From the NCBI RefSeq assembly GCF_000379105.1, contig NZ_KB900609.1, positions 1,823,985-1,887,984 of the forward strand: DNA of 64,000 bases, written 5' to 3'. Both the position numbers and the translations under genes were made by a program. The notes below the pieces were generated by a model. That model was not told the origin of the DNA and searched no databases. It saw only the letters and a program-made list of their open reading frames with translations. Source of the stretch: Methylobacterium sp. WSM2598. GTDB lineage: Bacteria; Pseudomonadota; Alphaproteobacteria; Rhizobiales; Beijerinckiaceae. Shown piece by piece: positions 57,081-64,000 of this stretch (positions are counted from its first letter, which is position 1; each line of letters begins with the position of its first letter).

Positions 57081-57353
57081 CGACGCGCACCCTCCTACGC
57101 GAGGCGCAGCGCTCCGGCGATCGCGGCGGCCGGCGGCCGCATCCTGGCCCGCGGGTTGCCGGCCCAGGTCTGCGAGGCCGGGCTCCCGCAGCGCACCGTG
57201 CTCATCGAGTCCGACAGCGTGGAGCAGGCCCGCGCGGCCCATGACAGCCCGGCCCATGACAGCCCGGCCCATGACAGCCCGGCCTACCAGGAGGCGCTGG
57301 CCCTCCTGGCGGGCAGCGCCGAGCGCGACATCCGCATCGTCGAGGGGGTGTGA
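57081..57353 (+). pseudogene. DUF1330 fragment with an internal 15 bp repeat
   Basis: The frame ending at TGA 57351 reads AIAAAGGRILARGLPAQVCE, then AYQEALALLAGSAERDIRIV, the C-terminal two thirds of a DUF1330 domain. The family N-terminus and a start codon at the right place are missing. Between the two blocks, HDSPA is repeated three times by a 15 bp repeat (CATGACAGCCCGGCC) where the family normally has one unit. The stop codon begins a modular 3'-end element. Confidence 0.7.
57238..57285 (+). repeat. 15 bp tandem repeat (HDSPA x3)
   Basis: Three exact copies of CATGACAGCCCGGCC inside the DUF1330 fragment, expanding the helix that carries AYDSPAYQEAL in intact proteins. Confidence 0.9.
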
Positions 57354-57453
57354 TCCGCTGTCCGGACGATCAGTTCCGGACAGCGTGTCACAAGCCCGCG
57401 CGGCGCTTGAGCGAAGCCCAAATCCGCATGGCGACGCGATCCGTCGGATGTCG
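57351..57453 (+). repeat. Modular 3'-end element, copy 3
   Basis: Begins with the DUF1330 stop codon TGATCCG, then a hairpin CGCTGTCCGGA / TCCGGACAGCG, the linker GCTTGAGCGAAGCC, and a variant of the GACATCCG hairpin ending CGGATGTCG. Same order and orientation relative to the upstream gene as the copies at 11781 and 60321. Confidence 0.75.
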
Positions 57454-57470
57454 GGTGATCCCGCCTCCGC

Positions 57471-58799
57471 TCAGGCCGGGAAGCAGCGTCCGAAGGCGGC
57501 GAGCAGCCGCGGGGAGCCGCGCAGGCGCAGGCGGCCGGTGGCGAGCAGGCGCAGCAGGCTGACCTCCCGGTTCAGGAACCGCAGCCAGGCCGCCCCCTCG
57601 ACGGTGACGCGCAGGTCCGGTCGGCCGAGGTGCCCCTCGGCCACCGTGATGCGCCGGTCGCGGATCGTCACCGTGGCATTCGCCGCCTCGCGCCCCGTGA
57701 AGGCGAAGTGATAGACCGCCGAGAGGGCGCCGGCCCGCCCGGGCTGGAAGGTCAGCGGCATGCCGAACAGGAAGCCCTGGACGGTGGTGGCCCGGGCGCC
57801 CTGGCGCACGAAGCGGAGGCGCTTGTGCGGGAAGCGGCGCGCCGCGTGCGCGGCCGCGTCGCTGCCGCGCACGACGTAGACCGGCTCGGTCCGCGCCTTC
57901 AGCGGATCCACGACGGCGCGGAGGTGGCCGGCCTTGTCGGCGAGGTAGGGGCCGATCACGTCCTCGCCGGCCGGGCAGACCGCGATGCAGTAGGCCGCGT
58001 TGTAGGTCGGGCCGTAGGACAGGCTCTGCCAGCGCGTCACCGTCTCGGCGTAGCCGTGCTTGGCGCGGTAATCGGCGGCCGAGCGGCTCTCCGCGATGTC
58101 CTCAACGAAGTTGGCGAAGCCGCCCATGAACTGCTGGTAATTGTGGTTCAGGCAGGCCGAGAAATCGAACGCCCCGTCCGGCTTCAGGGCCCCGACCGGG
58201 CAGGCCGCCACGCAGAGCTTGCACGACACGCACGGGGCGACGTCCAGGGGCGTCCCGGGCGCGTCGACCTCGGCCGCGATCAGCACCGTGTTCAGCAGGA
58301 CGAAGGAGCCGAAGCGGGGATGGATCAGGCTCCGGTGCAGGCCCATCCGGCCCAGCCCGGCGGCCTCCGCGACCCGCTTGTGCGAGACCACCCAGGCCCG
58401 CGCCGGGAAATCGTCCATCTCCATCGGGAAGGCCATGGCCGGATTGAGCGCGCGGATGCCCGAATCCTCCAGCCGGCGCACGATCCGGCGCGCGACCCCG
58501 TCGAGGTCGTGACCCGAGCTGTGGAATTCCAGGTTCGCCACCGAGCGGGCCGGGGAGCGCACCGGCTCGCGGTGCATGCGCCCGACCAGGGCGAGGAGGG
58601 TCCGGGCGGCCGGAAAGGCCCTCGTCACGGAGGGAACCTCCTCGCGCAGCGCCGGATCCGTGATCGAGGCCAGGCCGCAATCGTCGGCGCCGCAGGCCCG
58701 GGCCAGCGCCAGCAGGTCGTCGCCGCGAAGCCGCGGGACGACGCCGTCGCCGCCCGCCACGGCGCGCAGGGGAGCGGGCCCCTCGGAAGCGGGCGTCAT
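57471..58799 (-). CDS. QueG-like 4Fe-4S protein fused to an SCP2 sterol-carrier-like domain
   Basis: A 442-aa protein. The N-terminal part resembles epoxyqueuosine-reductase-type proteins without a cobalamin-specific marker I can see, followed by a ferredoxin cluster motif APCVSCKLCVAACPVGALKP and a second Cys set AAYCIAVCPAGEDV. Residues about 330-440 (VYHFAFTGREAANATVTIRD and GAAWLRFLNREVSLLRLLAT) are an SCP2-like lipid-binding domain in place of the usual HEAT tail. The ATG overlaps the SDR stop by four bases (ATGA). A lipid or sterol-like redox substrate is inferred; it is unlikely to be the tRNA enzyme. Confidence 0.8.
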   Translation of the reverse strand: MTPASEGPAPLRAVAGGDGVVPRLRGDDLLALARACGADDCGLASITDPALREEVPSVTRAFPAARTLLALVGRMHREPVRSPARSVANLEFHSSGHDLDGVARRIVRRLEDSGIRALNPAMAFPMEMDDFPARAWVVSHKRVAEAAGLGRMGLHRSLIHPRFGSFVLLNTVLIAAEVDAPGTPLDVAPCVSCKLCVAACPVGALKPDGAFDFSACLNHNYQQFMGGFANFVEDIAESRSAADYRAKHGYAETVTRWQSLSYGPTYNAAYCIAVCPAGEDVIGPYLADKAGHLRAVVDPLKARTEPVYVVRGSDAAAHAARRFPHKRLRFVRQGARATTVQGFLFGMPLTFQPGRAGALSAVYHFAFTGREAANATVTIRDRRITVAEGHLGRPDLRVTVEGAAWLRFLNREVSLLRLLATGRLRLRGSPRLLAAFGRCFPA

Positions 58800-59602
58800 C
58801 GCGCGGTCATCCCGGCCATGACCCGGCCCATCATCGCCACCCGGCCGAAACGGGGCAGCGGGGTGAGCGCCGTCTCCAGCGCCTTCGCCAGGAAGCCGGG
58901 GCGAACGGTGGCCCGCCGTCCCAGGGCGCGCAGGCTGCCCGCCGCGACCTCGTCGGGCGTCTGGCCCGCCGCGATCCGCATCCCGGCACGCCCGCCGAAG
59001 CCGCTCACGACCGGGCCGGGCGCCGCGGCCAGGACGTCGACGCCGCGCGCGCGCAGCTCCGCGTGCAGACCCTCGGCCAGGCTCTGCACGTAGGCCTTGG
59101 TCGCCGCGTAGTTGGCCGCCCGGGGCACGCCCTGGAACGCCACCAGCGAACTCAGCAGGACGATGCCGCCGCGCCCCCGCTCGGCGAAGCGGCGCGCGAA
59201 GACGTGCGTCACCTCAGCCAGGGAGCGGCAATTGACGTCGATCATGCCGAGCTCGGCCGCGAGGTCGCCCTCGATGAAAGGGCCGGACGTGCCGAAGCCC
59301 GCGGCGGCGACGAGGAGGCCGAGGTCGCGGCCGGCCGTCGCCTCCGCGATCCGCCCCACCTGCTCGGCCTCGGCGAGATCGGCGGCCAGTACCTGCACGT
59401 CGACGCCGTGGCGGCTCCGCAGCGCGCCCGCGAGCTCGGTCAGGACCGCCTCGCGGCGCGCCGTGAGGACGAGGTCGAACCCCGCCGCGGCCAGCTGACG
59501 CGCGAAGGCGCGTCCGATCCCGTCCGAGGCTCCGGTCACGAGGGCGGCGGGCCCGTAGCGGTCGCGCAGGCGGGGGAGGGGGCGGGAGAGGGCAGGGAAC
59601 AT
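58796..59602 (-). CDS. Short-chain dehydrogenase/reductase
   Basis: A 268-aa SDR of the DltE/YciK-like group. The nucleotide motif is ALVTGASDGIGRAFARQLAA; NAG-equivalent is VAAAGFG; the active site is LLSSLVAFQGVPRAANYAAT then KAYVQSLAEG (Ser, Tyr, Lys). A C-terminal extension with Gly/Arg residues follows. ATG at 59602 is the first gene of the pair with the QueG-like/SCP2 protein, and is divergent from a TetR regulator. Substrate unknown; a lipid alcohol would fit the SCP2 partner. Confidence 0.9.
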   Translation of the reverse strand: MFPALSRPLPRLRDRYGPAALVTGASDGIGRAFARQLAAAGFDLVLTARREAVLTELAGALRSRHGVDVQVLAADLAEAEQVGRIAEATAGRDLGLLVAAAGFGTSGPFIEGDLAAELGMIDVNCRSLAEVTHVFARRFAERGRGGIVLLSSLVAFQGVPRAANYAATKAYVQSLAEGLHAELRARGVDVLAAAPGPVVSGFGGRAGMRIAAGQTPDEVAAGSLRALGRRATVRPGFLAKALETALTPLPRFGRVAMMGRVMAGMTAR

Positions 59603-59627
59603 CGGGGCGACCTCGCCGGGCAGATGG

Positions 59628-59643
59628 GATGTCAATCGACATC
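59628..59643. promoter_or_regulatory. TetR operator candidate GATGTC-AATC-GACATC
   Basis: A perfect 6+6 bp inverted repeat between the divergent SDR and TetR genes, with related TGTCA-containing sequence following at 59655-59680. Position between divergent genes is typical for TetR-family control. Confidence 0.65.
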
Positions 59644-59705
59644 TAATTGCGAGGATGTCACCTATCATCTAAATGTCAACCGGCAGGCAGCGGGGGGAGG
59701 AAGGG

Positions 59706-60323
59706 ATGCGCGTCTCCAAGGAGGCCGCGGCGGCGAGCCGGGTCCGCATCGTCGAGGCGGCCTCGCGCCTGCTCCGGGAGCGCGGGATCGAGGCGACCAG
59801 CATCGCCGACGTGATGGAGGCGGCCGGGATGACGCATGGCGGCTTCTACAAGCACTTCCGGTCCAAGGATGACCTCGTCGCCGCGGCCCTGGGCGCGGCC
59901 TTCGCGGGCCACGCGGACCGGTTCGACCGGCGCCGCGCGCGCGAGGGCGCGGCGGCGGCCCTCGCCGCCTACCTGGCCGAGTACCTCTCGGCGGACCACG
60001 TCGCGCATCCGGGCGTGGGCTGTCCCGTCGCGGCCCTCGGGATCGATGCGGGCCGCGGCTCGGCCGAGGTGGCGGCGGCCCTCGCGCGGGGGGTCGAGGA
60101 CATCGTCGCCCGCGTCGCGGCCGCGGAGCCCGATGGGCGGGGCCCGGCGCGGGCGCGCGCCGCGGCCATCCGGCGTCTCGCCGCGATGGTCGGGGCGGTC
60201 GTCGTGGCGCGGGGGGTCGGTCCGGGTCCCCTGCGCGACGAGGTCCTGGCGGCCTGTTCGGACGCGGCGGGCGGCCCGCCGGACGGGGAAGCGTCCCGGA
60301 CGAAGCCCTGCGCGGACGCCTGA
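59706..60323 (+). CDS. TetR-family transcriptional regulator
   Basis: A 205-aa repressor. The N-terminal HTH is SRVRIVEAASRLLRERGIEA, then TSIADVMEAAGMTHGGFYKH and FRSKDDLVAAAL, the standard TetR pattern. The Ala-rich helical C-terminal ligand domain follows. ATG at 59706 has GGGAGGAAGG upstream. It is divergent from the SDR/QueG-like operon and probably represses it through the palindrome between them. Its stop codon begins a modular 3'-end element. Confidence 0.92.
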   Translation: MRVSKEAAAASRVRIVEAASRLLRERGIEATSIADVMEAAGMTHGGFYKHFRSKDDLVAAALGAAFAGHADRFDRRRAREGAAAALAAYLAEYLSADHVAHPGVGCPVAALGIDAGRGSAEVAAALARGVEDIVARVAAAEPDGRGPARARAAAIRRLAAMVGAVVVARGVGPGPLRDEVLAACSDAAGGPPDGEASRTKPCADA

Positions 60324-60443
60324 TCCGGGATCGGCTTGATCGAAGCGGATCCCGGATCACGCGCCTGAGCGCGGCGCCTGAGCGAAGCCGACATCCGCCT
60401 TGCCGAAATGCGAGATGGCGAAGCCATCAACCGGATGTCGCAT
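60321..60443 (+). repeat. Modular 3'-end element, copy 4
   Basis: Starts at the TetR stop codon: TGATCCGGGATCGGCTTGAT pairs with TCCCGGATCA, then two GCGCCTGAGC units, the TGAGCGAAGCC linker, and the GACATCCG...CGGATGTC hairpin (loop longer than in other copies). Almost the same first hairpin as copy 2, although the upstream genes are unrelated. Confidence 0.85.
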
Positions 60444-60722
60444 GAGGCGGCACCCGGCGCAGTCCCGACCGGGGCCGTGCCGCCCGCGCGGATCCTTCGC
60501 GGCGCCCGCGAGGGGGCATGATGCGGGAATGTCCGTTCAAACGACGGAGCTCAGCCCAGTCGAATTCTCAGGAATTGAGCGGCCATCGCCTCTCGTCGAT
60601 TAACACAAGATAAGTCCGGAGGCCGTCTCGCGCCGAGACTGCCCCATCCGGTAACTTAGTTTCAGCATCAGATTTTGGATATGGTCGCGGGAGAGCTGTC
60701 CCGCACAGCGAGAGAGGCCCTC
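60444..60722. other. Promoter region of the xoxF-like operon
   Basis: No supported gene. It includes GTCTC-GCGCC-GAGAC (60625-60639) and an AT-richer stretch (60650-60680) before the GTG start. The -35/-10 are not clear. Confidence 0.4.
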
Positions 60723-62564
60723 GTGAAGAGGCTCGTACTAAGGACCTGCTTCCTTGTCGGCTTCTCCGTTCCGATCCTGGCAGCCGCGCAGGAGCCCGCC
60801 CCTTCCACGGCGGCGCGAGACCCGACGTCGGGGGCCCAGGAGCATCCCCGCCCTCCGGTCGCCGCGGCACCCGCCGACGATGGCCAGTGGACGATGCCGG
60901 CCAAGAACTTCGCCAGCACGCGCTACAGCGAGCTGGCGGAGATCACGCCGGAGAACGCCAAGAGCCTGCGCGTGGCGTTCACCTTCTCGGTGGGCGTGAA
61001 CCGCGGGCAGGAATCCTCGCCGCTGGTGGTGGGCGGTACGATGTACGTGCTCTCGCCCTATCCCAACATCCTCTACGCGCTCGACCTGACGAAGCCCGGC
61101 GCGCCGCTCAAGTGGCAGTACAATCCCAAGCCCGAGGCCGCCGCGCAGGGGGTCGCCTGCTGCGACGTCGTGAACCGCGGGCCGACCTACGCGGACGGGC
61201 ACCTCTTCTTCAACACGCTCGACGGCAACGTCGTCTCGGTGGACGCCGCAACCGGCGTGGAGGCCTGGAAGACCAGGGTCGGCAACATCCACCTGGGCGA
61301 GACCATGACGATGGCGCCGCTCGTCGCCCACGGCAAGGTCCTTGTCGGCAACGCGGGCGGCGAGATGGGCGTGCGGGGCTGGATCCAGGCCCTCGACCAG
61401 CAATCCGGCAAGGTCGCCTGGAAGGCCTTCAACACCGGCCCCGACAAGGACGTGCTGATCGGATCCGACTTCAAGCCGTTCTACGAGTCCGACAAGGGCC
61501 AGGATCTCGGTGTCAGATCCTGGCCGCCCAACGCCTGGGAACAGGGCGGCGGCACGGTCTGGGGTTGGCTGTCCTACGATCCCGACCTCAACCTCGTCTA
61601 CCACGGGACCGGCAATCCCGGTCCGTGGAACGCCGACCAGCGCCCCGGCGACAACAAGTGGACCTCCGGCATCTTCGCGCGGGATGCCGACACGGGGCAG
61701 GCGCGCTGGTTCTACCAGTGGAGCCCTCACGACCTCTACGACTGGGACGGCATCAACGAGCAGATCCTGCTCGACATGACCTGGAAGGGGCAGCCCCGGA
61801 AGGTGCTCGTGCGGCCGGAGCGCAACGGCTACGTCTACATCCTCGACCGCACCAGCGGGGAGGTGCTGTCGGCCAAGCCCTTCCACGCCATCACCACCAC
61901 CACCGGCGTCGACCTCAAGACCGGGCGGCTGCAGTACATTCCGGAAAAGAAGCCCCAGGTCGGCAAGGTGATGCGCGACATCTGCCCGAATGCCTCGGGC
62001 GCCAAGGACTGGAGTCCCTCGGCCTACTCGCCGCGCACCGGTCTCCTCTACCTGCCCCATACGAACCTCTGCATGGATGAGGAGCATATGGAGGCGAATT
62101 ACATCGCGGGAACGCCCTATCTCGGGTCGGAAGTCCGGATGAAGGCCGGTCCCGGAGGCCACCGCGGCGTCTACACCGCCTGGGACGTCGCGGGCGAGCG
62201 CGCCGCGTGGTCGATCAGGGAGGAGTTCCCGGTCTGGAGCGGAACCCTCGTCACCGCGGGCGACGTCACCTTCTACGGCACCATGGACGGCTGGTTCAAA
62301 GCCGTGAACGCGCGCACGGGCGAGGTCCTGTGGCAGTTCAAGACCGGCTCCGGGATCATCGGCCAGCCGACCACCTATCGCGGCCCGGACGGGCACCAGC
62401 ACGTCGCCATCCTGTCGGGCGTGGGCGGCTGGCCCGGCGTCATCGTCTCCGCCGACCTCGACCCGCGCGACGGCACCGGCGCGCTGGGCTTCCTCAACGC
62501 CATGCGCGACCTGAAGGAGGTCACGACGAAGGGAGGGATGCTCTATGACTTCTCCCTTCCCTAG
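60723..62564 (+). CDS. Lanthanide-type PQQ-dependent alcohol dehydrogenase (XoxF-like)
   Basis: A periplasmic quinoprotein of 613 aa oxidising methanol or another primary alcohol and passing electrons to cytochrome c. GTG at 60723 gives signal peptide MKRLVLRTCFLVGFSVPILA, cleaved near AAAQ. The mature enzyme has WTMPAKNFASTRYSELAEIT, the vicinal disulfide in GVACCDVVNRGPTYADGH, and the metal-site region WSPHDLYDWDGINEQ. The Asp-x-Asp (DWD) there is the hallmark of lanthanide-using XoxF/ExaF enzymes; calcium MxaF has Ala at the second position. It is followed by XoxJ-like and cytochrome genes. Whether it is XoxF or ExaF-like is not fixed by sequence alone. Confidence 0.88.
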   Translation: MKRLVLRTCFLVGFSVPILAAAQEPAPSTAARDPTSGAQEHPRPPVAAAPADDGQWTMPAKNFASTRYSELAEITPENAKSLRVAFTFSVGVNRGQESSPLVVGGTMYVLSPYPNILYALDLTKPGAPLKWQYNPKPEAAAQGVACCDVVNRGPTYADGHLFFNTLDGNVVSVDAATGVEAWKTRVGNIHLGETMTMAPLVAHGKVLVGNAGGEMGVRGWIQALDQQSGKVAWKAFNTGPDKDVLIGSDFKPFYESDKGQDLGVRSWPPNAWEQGGGTVWGWLSYDPDLNLVYHGTGNPGPWNADQRPGDNKWTSGIFARDADTGQARWFYQWSPHDLYDWDGINEQILLDMTWKGQPRKVLVRPERNGYVYILDRTSGEVLSAKPFHAITTTTGVDLKTGRLQYIPEKKPQVGKVMRDICPNASGAKDWSPSAYSPRTGLLYLPHTNLCMDEEHMEANYIAGTPYLGSEVRMKAGPGGHRGVYTAWDVAGERAAWSIREEFPVWSGTLVTAGDVTFYGTMDGWFKAVNARTGEVLWQFKTGSGIIGQPTTYRGPDGHQHVAILSGVGGWPGVIVSADLDPRDGTGALGFLNAMRDLKEVTTKGGMLYDFSLP

Positions 62565-63477
62565 CGCGGCGCCCGATCGCGTCGCCGTCGGACGCTGCTC
62601 CGGGTCGTCGGCCTTGCCGCATCGTCCTCGACGGACCGGCATCCGCTTCGTCGGACGATGCTCCGGGCTGCTCCGGCTCGCCTGCGGCTGCGCCGCTGCC
62701 CTCGCCTGTTCGGGGGCCGGCGCCCGCGAGCTGCGGGTCTGCGCGGACCCGAACAACCTGCCGTTCTCGAACCGGGGCGGGGAGGGTTTCGAGAACCGGA
62801 TCGTCGACATCGTCGCCCGCGATCTCGGCGCCACCGTGACCTACACGTGGTGGGCGCAGCGGCGCGGCTTCCTGCGCAACACCATCCTGGCTGGCCGGTG
62901 CGATCTCGTTCCCGGAATCCCGGTCGGGCTCGAGGCCCTGCGGCCGACCCGGCCCTATTACCGCTCGTCCTTCGTGGTCGTGTCGCGTCCCGGGGGCCCC
63001 TCGATCCGGTCGCTCGATGACCCGAACCTGGCCGGCATGACCGTGGGCGTGCAGCTCGTCGGCAAGGACGCGGCCGGCACCCCGCCCGCGCGGGCGCTCG
63101 CCCGCCGGGGCATGACCGGGAACGTGCGCGGCTACCTCCTCACGGGTGACTACGCGGCGCCGAACCCGCCCGCCCGCATCATCGACGCGGTGGCCAGCGG
63201 AGAGATCGACGTCGCCCTCGCGTGGGGGCCGATGGCCGGCTACTTCGCGGCGCGGGCGGACCCACCCCTGCGCGTGGCACCGATCGAGCCCGCCATCGAC
63301 GGGCCGAAAGGGCCGATGGTCTTCGACGTGGCCATGGGGGTGCGACGGGGGGACGAGGATCTGCGCCTGGAGGTGGGCGCGGCGCTGGAGCGCCACCGGG
63401 CCGAGATCGACGCGATCCTCCTCCGCTACGACGTGCCCCGCCTGGACGGCACGCGCCGGGTCGAGGCGGGGCCATGA
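62545..63477 (+). CDS. XoxJ-like periplasmic solute-binding-fold protein
   Basis: A 310-aa protein related to bacterial family 3 solute-binding proteins and to XoxJ/MxaJ, which help activate the PQQ dehydrogenase. A long Arg-rich N-terminus precedes the hydrophobic segment LLRLACGCAAALACSGAGA, then ELRVCADPNNLPFSNRGGEG, the typical start, and GRCDLVPGIPVGLEALRPTR and VASGEIDVALAWGPMAGYFA. It overlaps the dehydrogenase gene by 20 bp. The N-terminus before the signal segment contains a short internal duplication (GRCSG twice), so a later start is possible. Confidence 0.85.
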   Translation: MTSPFPSAAPDRVAVGRCSGSSALPHRPRRTGIRFVGRCSGLLRLACGCAAALACSGAGARELRVCADPNNLPFSNRGGEGFENRIVDIVARDLGATVTYTWWAQRRGFLRNTILAGRCDLVPGIPVGLEALRPTRPYYRSSFVVVSRPGGPSIRSLDDPNLAGMTVGVQLVGKDAAGTPPARALARRGMTGNVRGYLLTGDYAAPNPPARIIDAVASGEIDVALAWGPMAGYFAARADPPLRVAPIEPAIDGPKGPMVFDVAMGVRRGDEDLRLEVGAALERHRAEIDAILLRYDVPRLDGTRRVEAGP

Positions 63478-64000
63478 ACCGGCTTTCGGCCAAGCTGGCG
63501 CTCGCCGCGCTCGCCCTCGCGGCCTGCCAGAGGGAGGATCGCGAGGCGCGCCCGAGCCCCGTCGGGGCGGAGTCCCGGGAGCAGGTCGCCCTCAGCGATC
63601 TGTCGCCGGGCGAGGCGCTGCCGACCACCCGCACCAGCGGCCGGGCCAAGCAGTTCGAGGGCAACGCCTACCACCTCAGCCAGGGCAAGAAGCTCTTCAC
63701 GTGGTTCAACTGCAGCGGTTGCCACGCCCAGGGCGGCGGCGGCATGGGACCTGCCCTGATCGACGACCGCTGGATCTACGGCGGTTCGATCGAGAACATT
63801 GTCCAGACCATCCGCGAGGGCCGGCCGAACGGCATGCCCTCGTTCCGCGGGCGCATCCCCGACGACCAGATCTGGGAGCTCGCCGCCTATGTCCGCTCGA
63901 TGAGCGGGAACGTGCCGTCGAGCGCGGCGCCCTCCCGCAGCGACAGCATGCATCCGCATCCCTCCGAGAACCGGACCAGCCCGAGCCCGCCGGTCTCGGG
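63474..64000 (+). CDS. Lipoprotein cytochrome c, XoxG-like electron acceptor (3' end outside window)
   Basis: A monohaem c-type cytochrome, at least 175 residues. The signal ends in the lipobox LALAAC-Q, so it should be a lipoprotein. The haem motif is FNCSGCHAQGGGGMGPALID, with the axial Met probably in GRPNGMPSFRGRIPDDQIWE. ATG overlaps the XoxJ-like stop (ATGA). It is the probable electron acceptor of the upstream dehydrogenase. The C-terminal tail is Ser/Pro-rich and continues past base 64000; more domains may follow. Confidence 0.87.
   Translation, partial: MNRLSAKLALAALALAACQREDREARPSPVGAESREQVALSDLSPGEALPTTRTSGRAKQFEGNAYHLSQGKKLFTWFNCSGCHAQGGGGMGPALIDDRWIYGGSIENIVQTIREGRPNGMPSFRGRIPDDQIWELAAYVRSMSGNVPSSAAPSRSDSMHPHPSENRTSPSPPVS

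Noticed and set aside
60625..60639. GTCTC-GCGCC-GAGAC as a third XRE operator before the xoxF-like gene
   Set aside because: The spacer between GTCTC and GAGAC is 5 nt instead of 6 and the inner A/T of the arms is not kept.

Overview
The window is very GC-rich alphaproteobacterial chromosome, most likely Methylobacterium or a close relative. It carries a lanthanide-type PQQ alcohol dehydrogenase (XoxF-like) with XoxJ-like and cytochrome c partners, a lipid-A-type flippase, alphaproteobacterial-style fliL-fliP, an HWE sensor kinase and a DUF6894 protein. The taxon is inferred from gene content, not from a marker gene.

Region 1 (1-19,500) looks like core chromosome. It holds a large multi-PAS hybrid sensor kinase (3' end outside the window), a GT2 glycosyltransferase overlapping an MsbA-like ABC exporter, fliL-fliP, a substrate-binding protein/cyclase pair, an unusual membrane GT51-like protein ending in an SNase-like domain, a repeat-rich secreted protein, a UbiB-family kinase, a cupin, and tRNA-Ser(CGA).

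Region 2 (19,508-41,465) is an integrated genomic island. The last 14 nt of tRNA-Ser(CGA) recur at 41,452-41,465, beside a P4-type tyrosine integrase. The right end carries mobility and replication functions: integrase, an unknown gene, AlpA-like excisionase, RepA-like ATPase and GTGATC iterons. The cargo is a six-gene low-oxygen-type operon (pta, ackA, hypothetical, PhaC-like DUF3141, fabI, maoC) with a perfect FixK/FNR box upstream. It also includes an atoDA-type CoA-transferase, secreted proteins, a universal stress protein, an AraC regulator and an aquaporin. A diverged direct repeat of about 240 bp brackets the cargo.

Region 3 (41,500-50,000) is eroding accessory DNA. It contains a sulfotransferase pseudogene with one in-frame stop, a second sulfotransferase-like gene, and an MFS transporter followed by a deletion chimera of a PyrK-like flavoprotein and an M20 amidohydrolase. 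An XRE regulator follows; a GTCTCA-N4-TGAGAC palindrome lies both before it and before the MFS gene. An RTX-repeat protein follows.

Region 4 (50,000-64,000) contains small hypotheticals, a lytic transglycosylase, a 2OG-Fe(II) oxygenase, an HWE kinase, an acyltransferase-3, a QueG-like/SCP2 fusion with an SDR and a divergent TetR regulator, and finally the xoxF-xoxJ-cytochrome c operon, which runs off the right edge.

Two structural themes recur. One is a modular 3'-end element: a stop-codon-proximal hairpin, a TGAGCGAAGCC linker and a second GACATCCG hairpin, found after four unrelated genes. The other is 13-15 bp tandem repeats, within genes and between them, that look like replication slippage.
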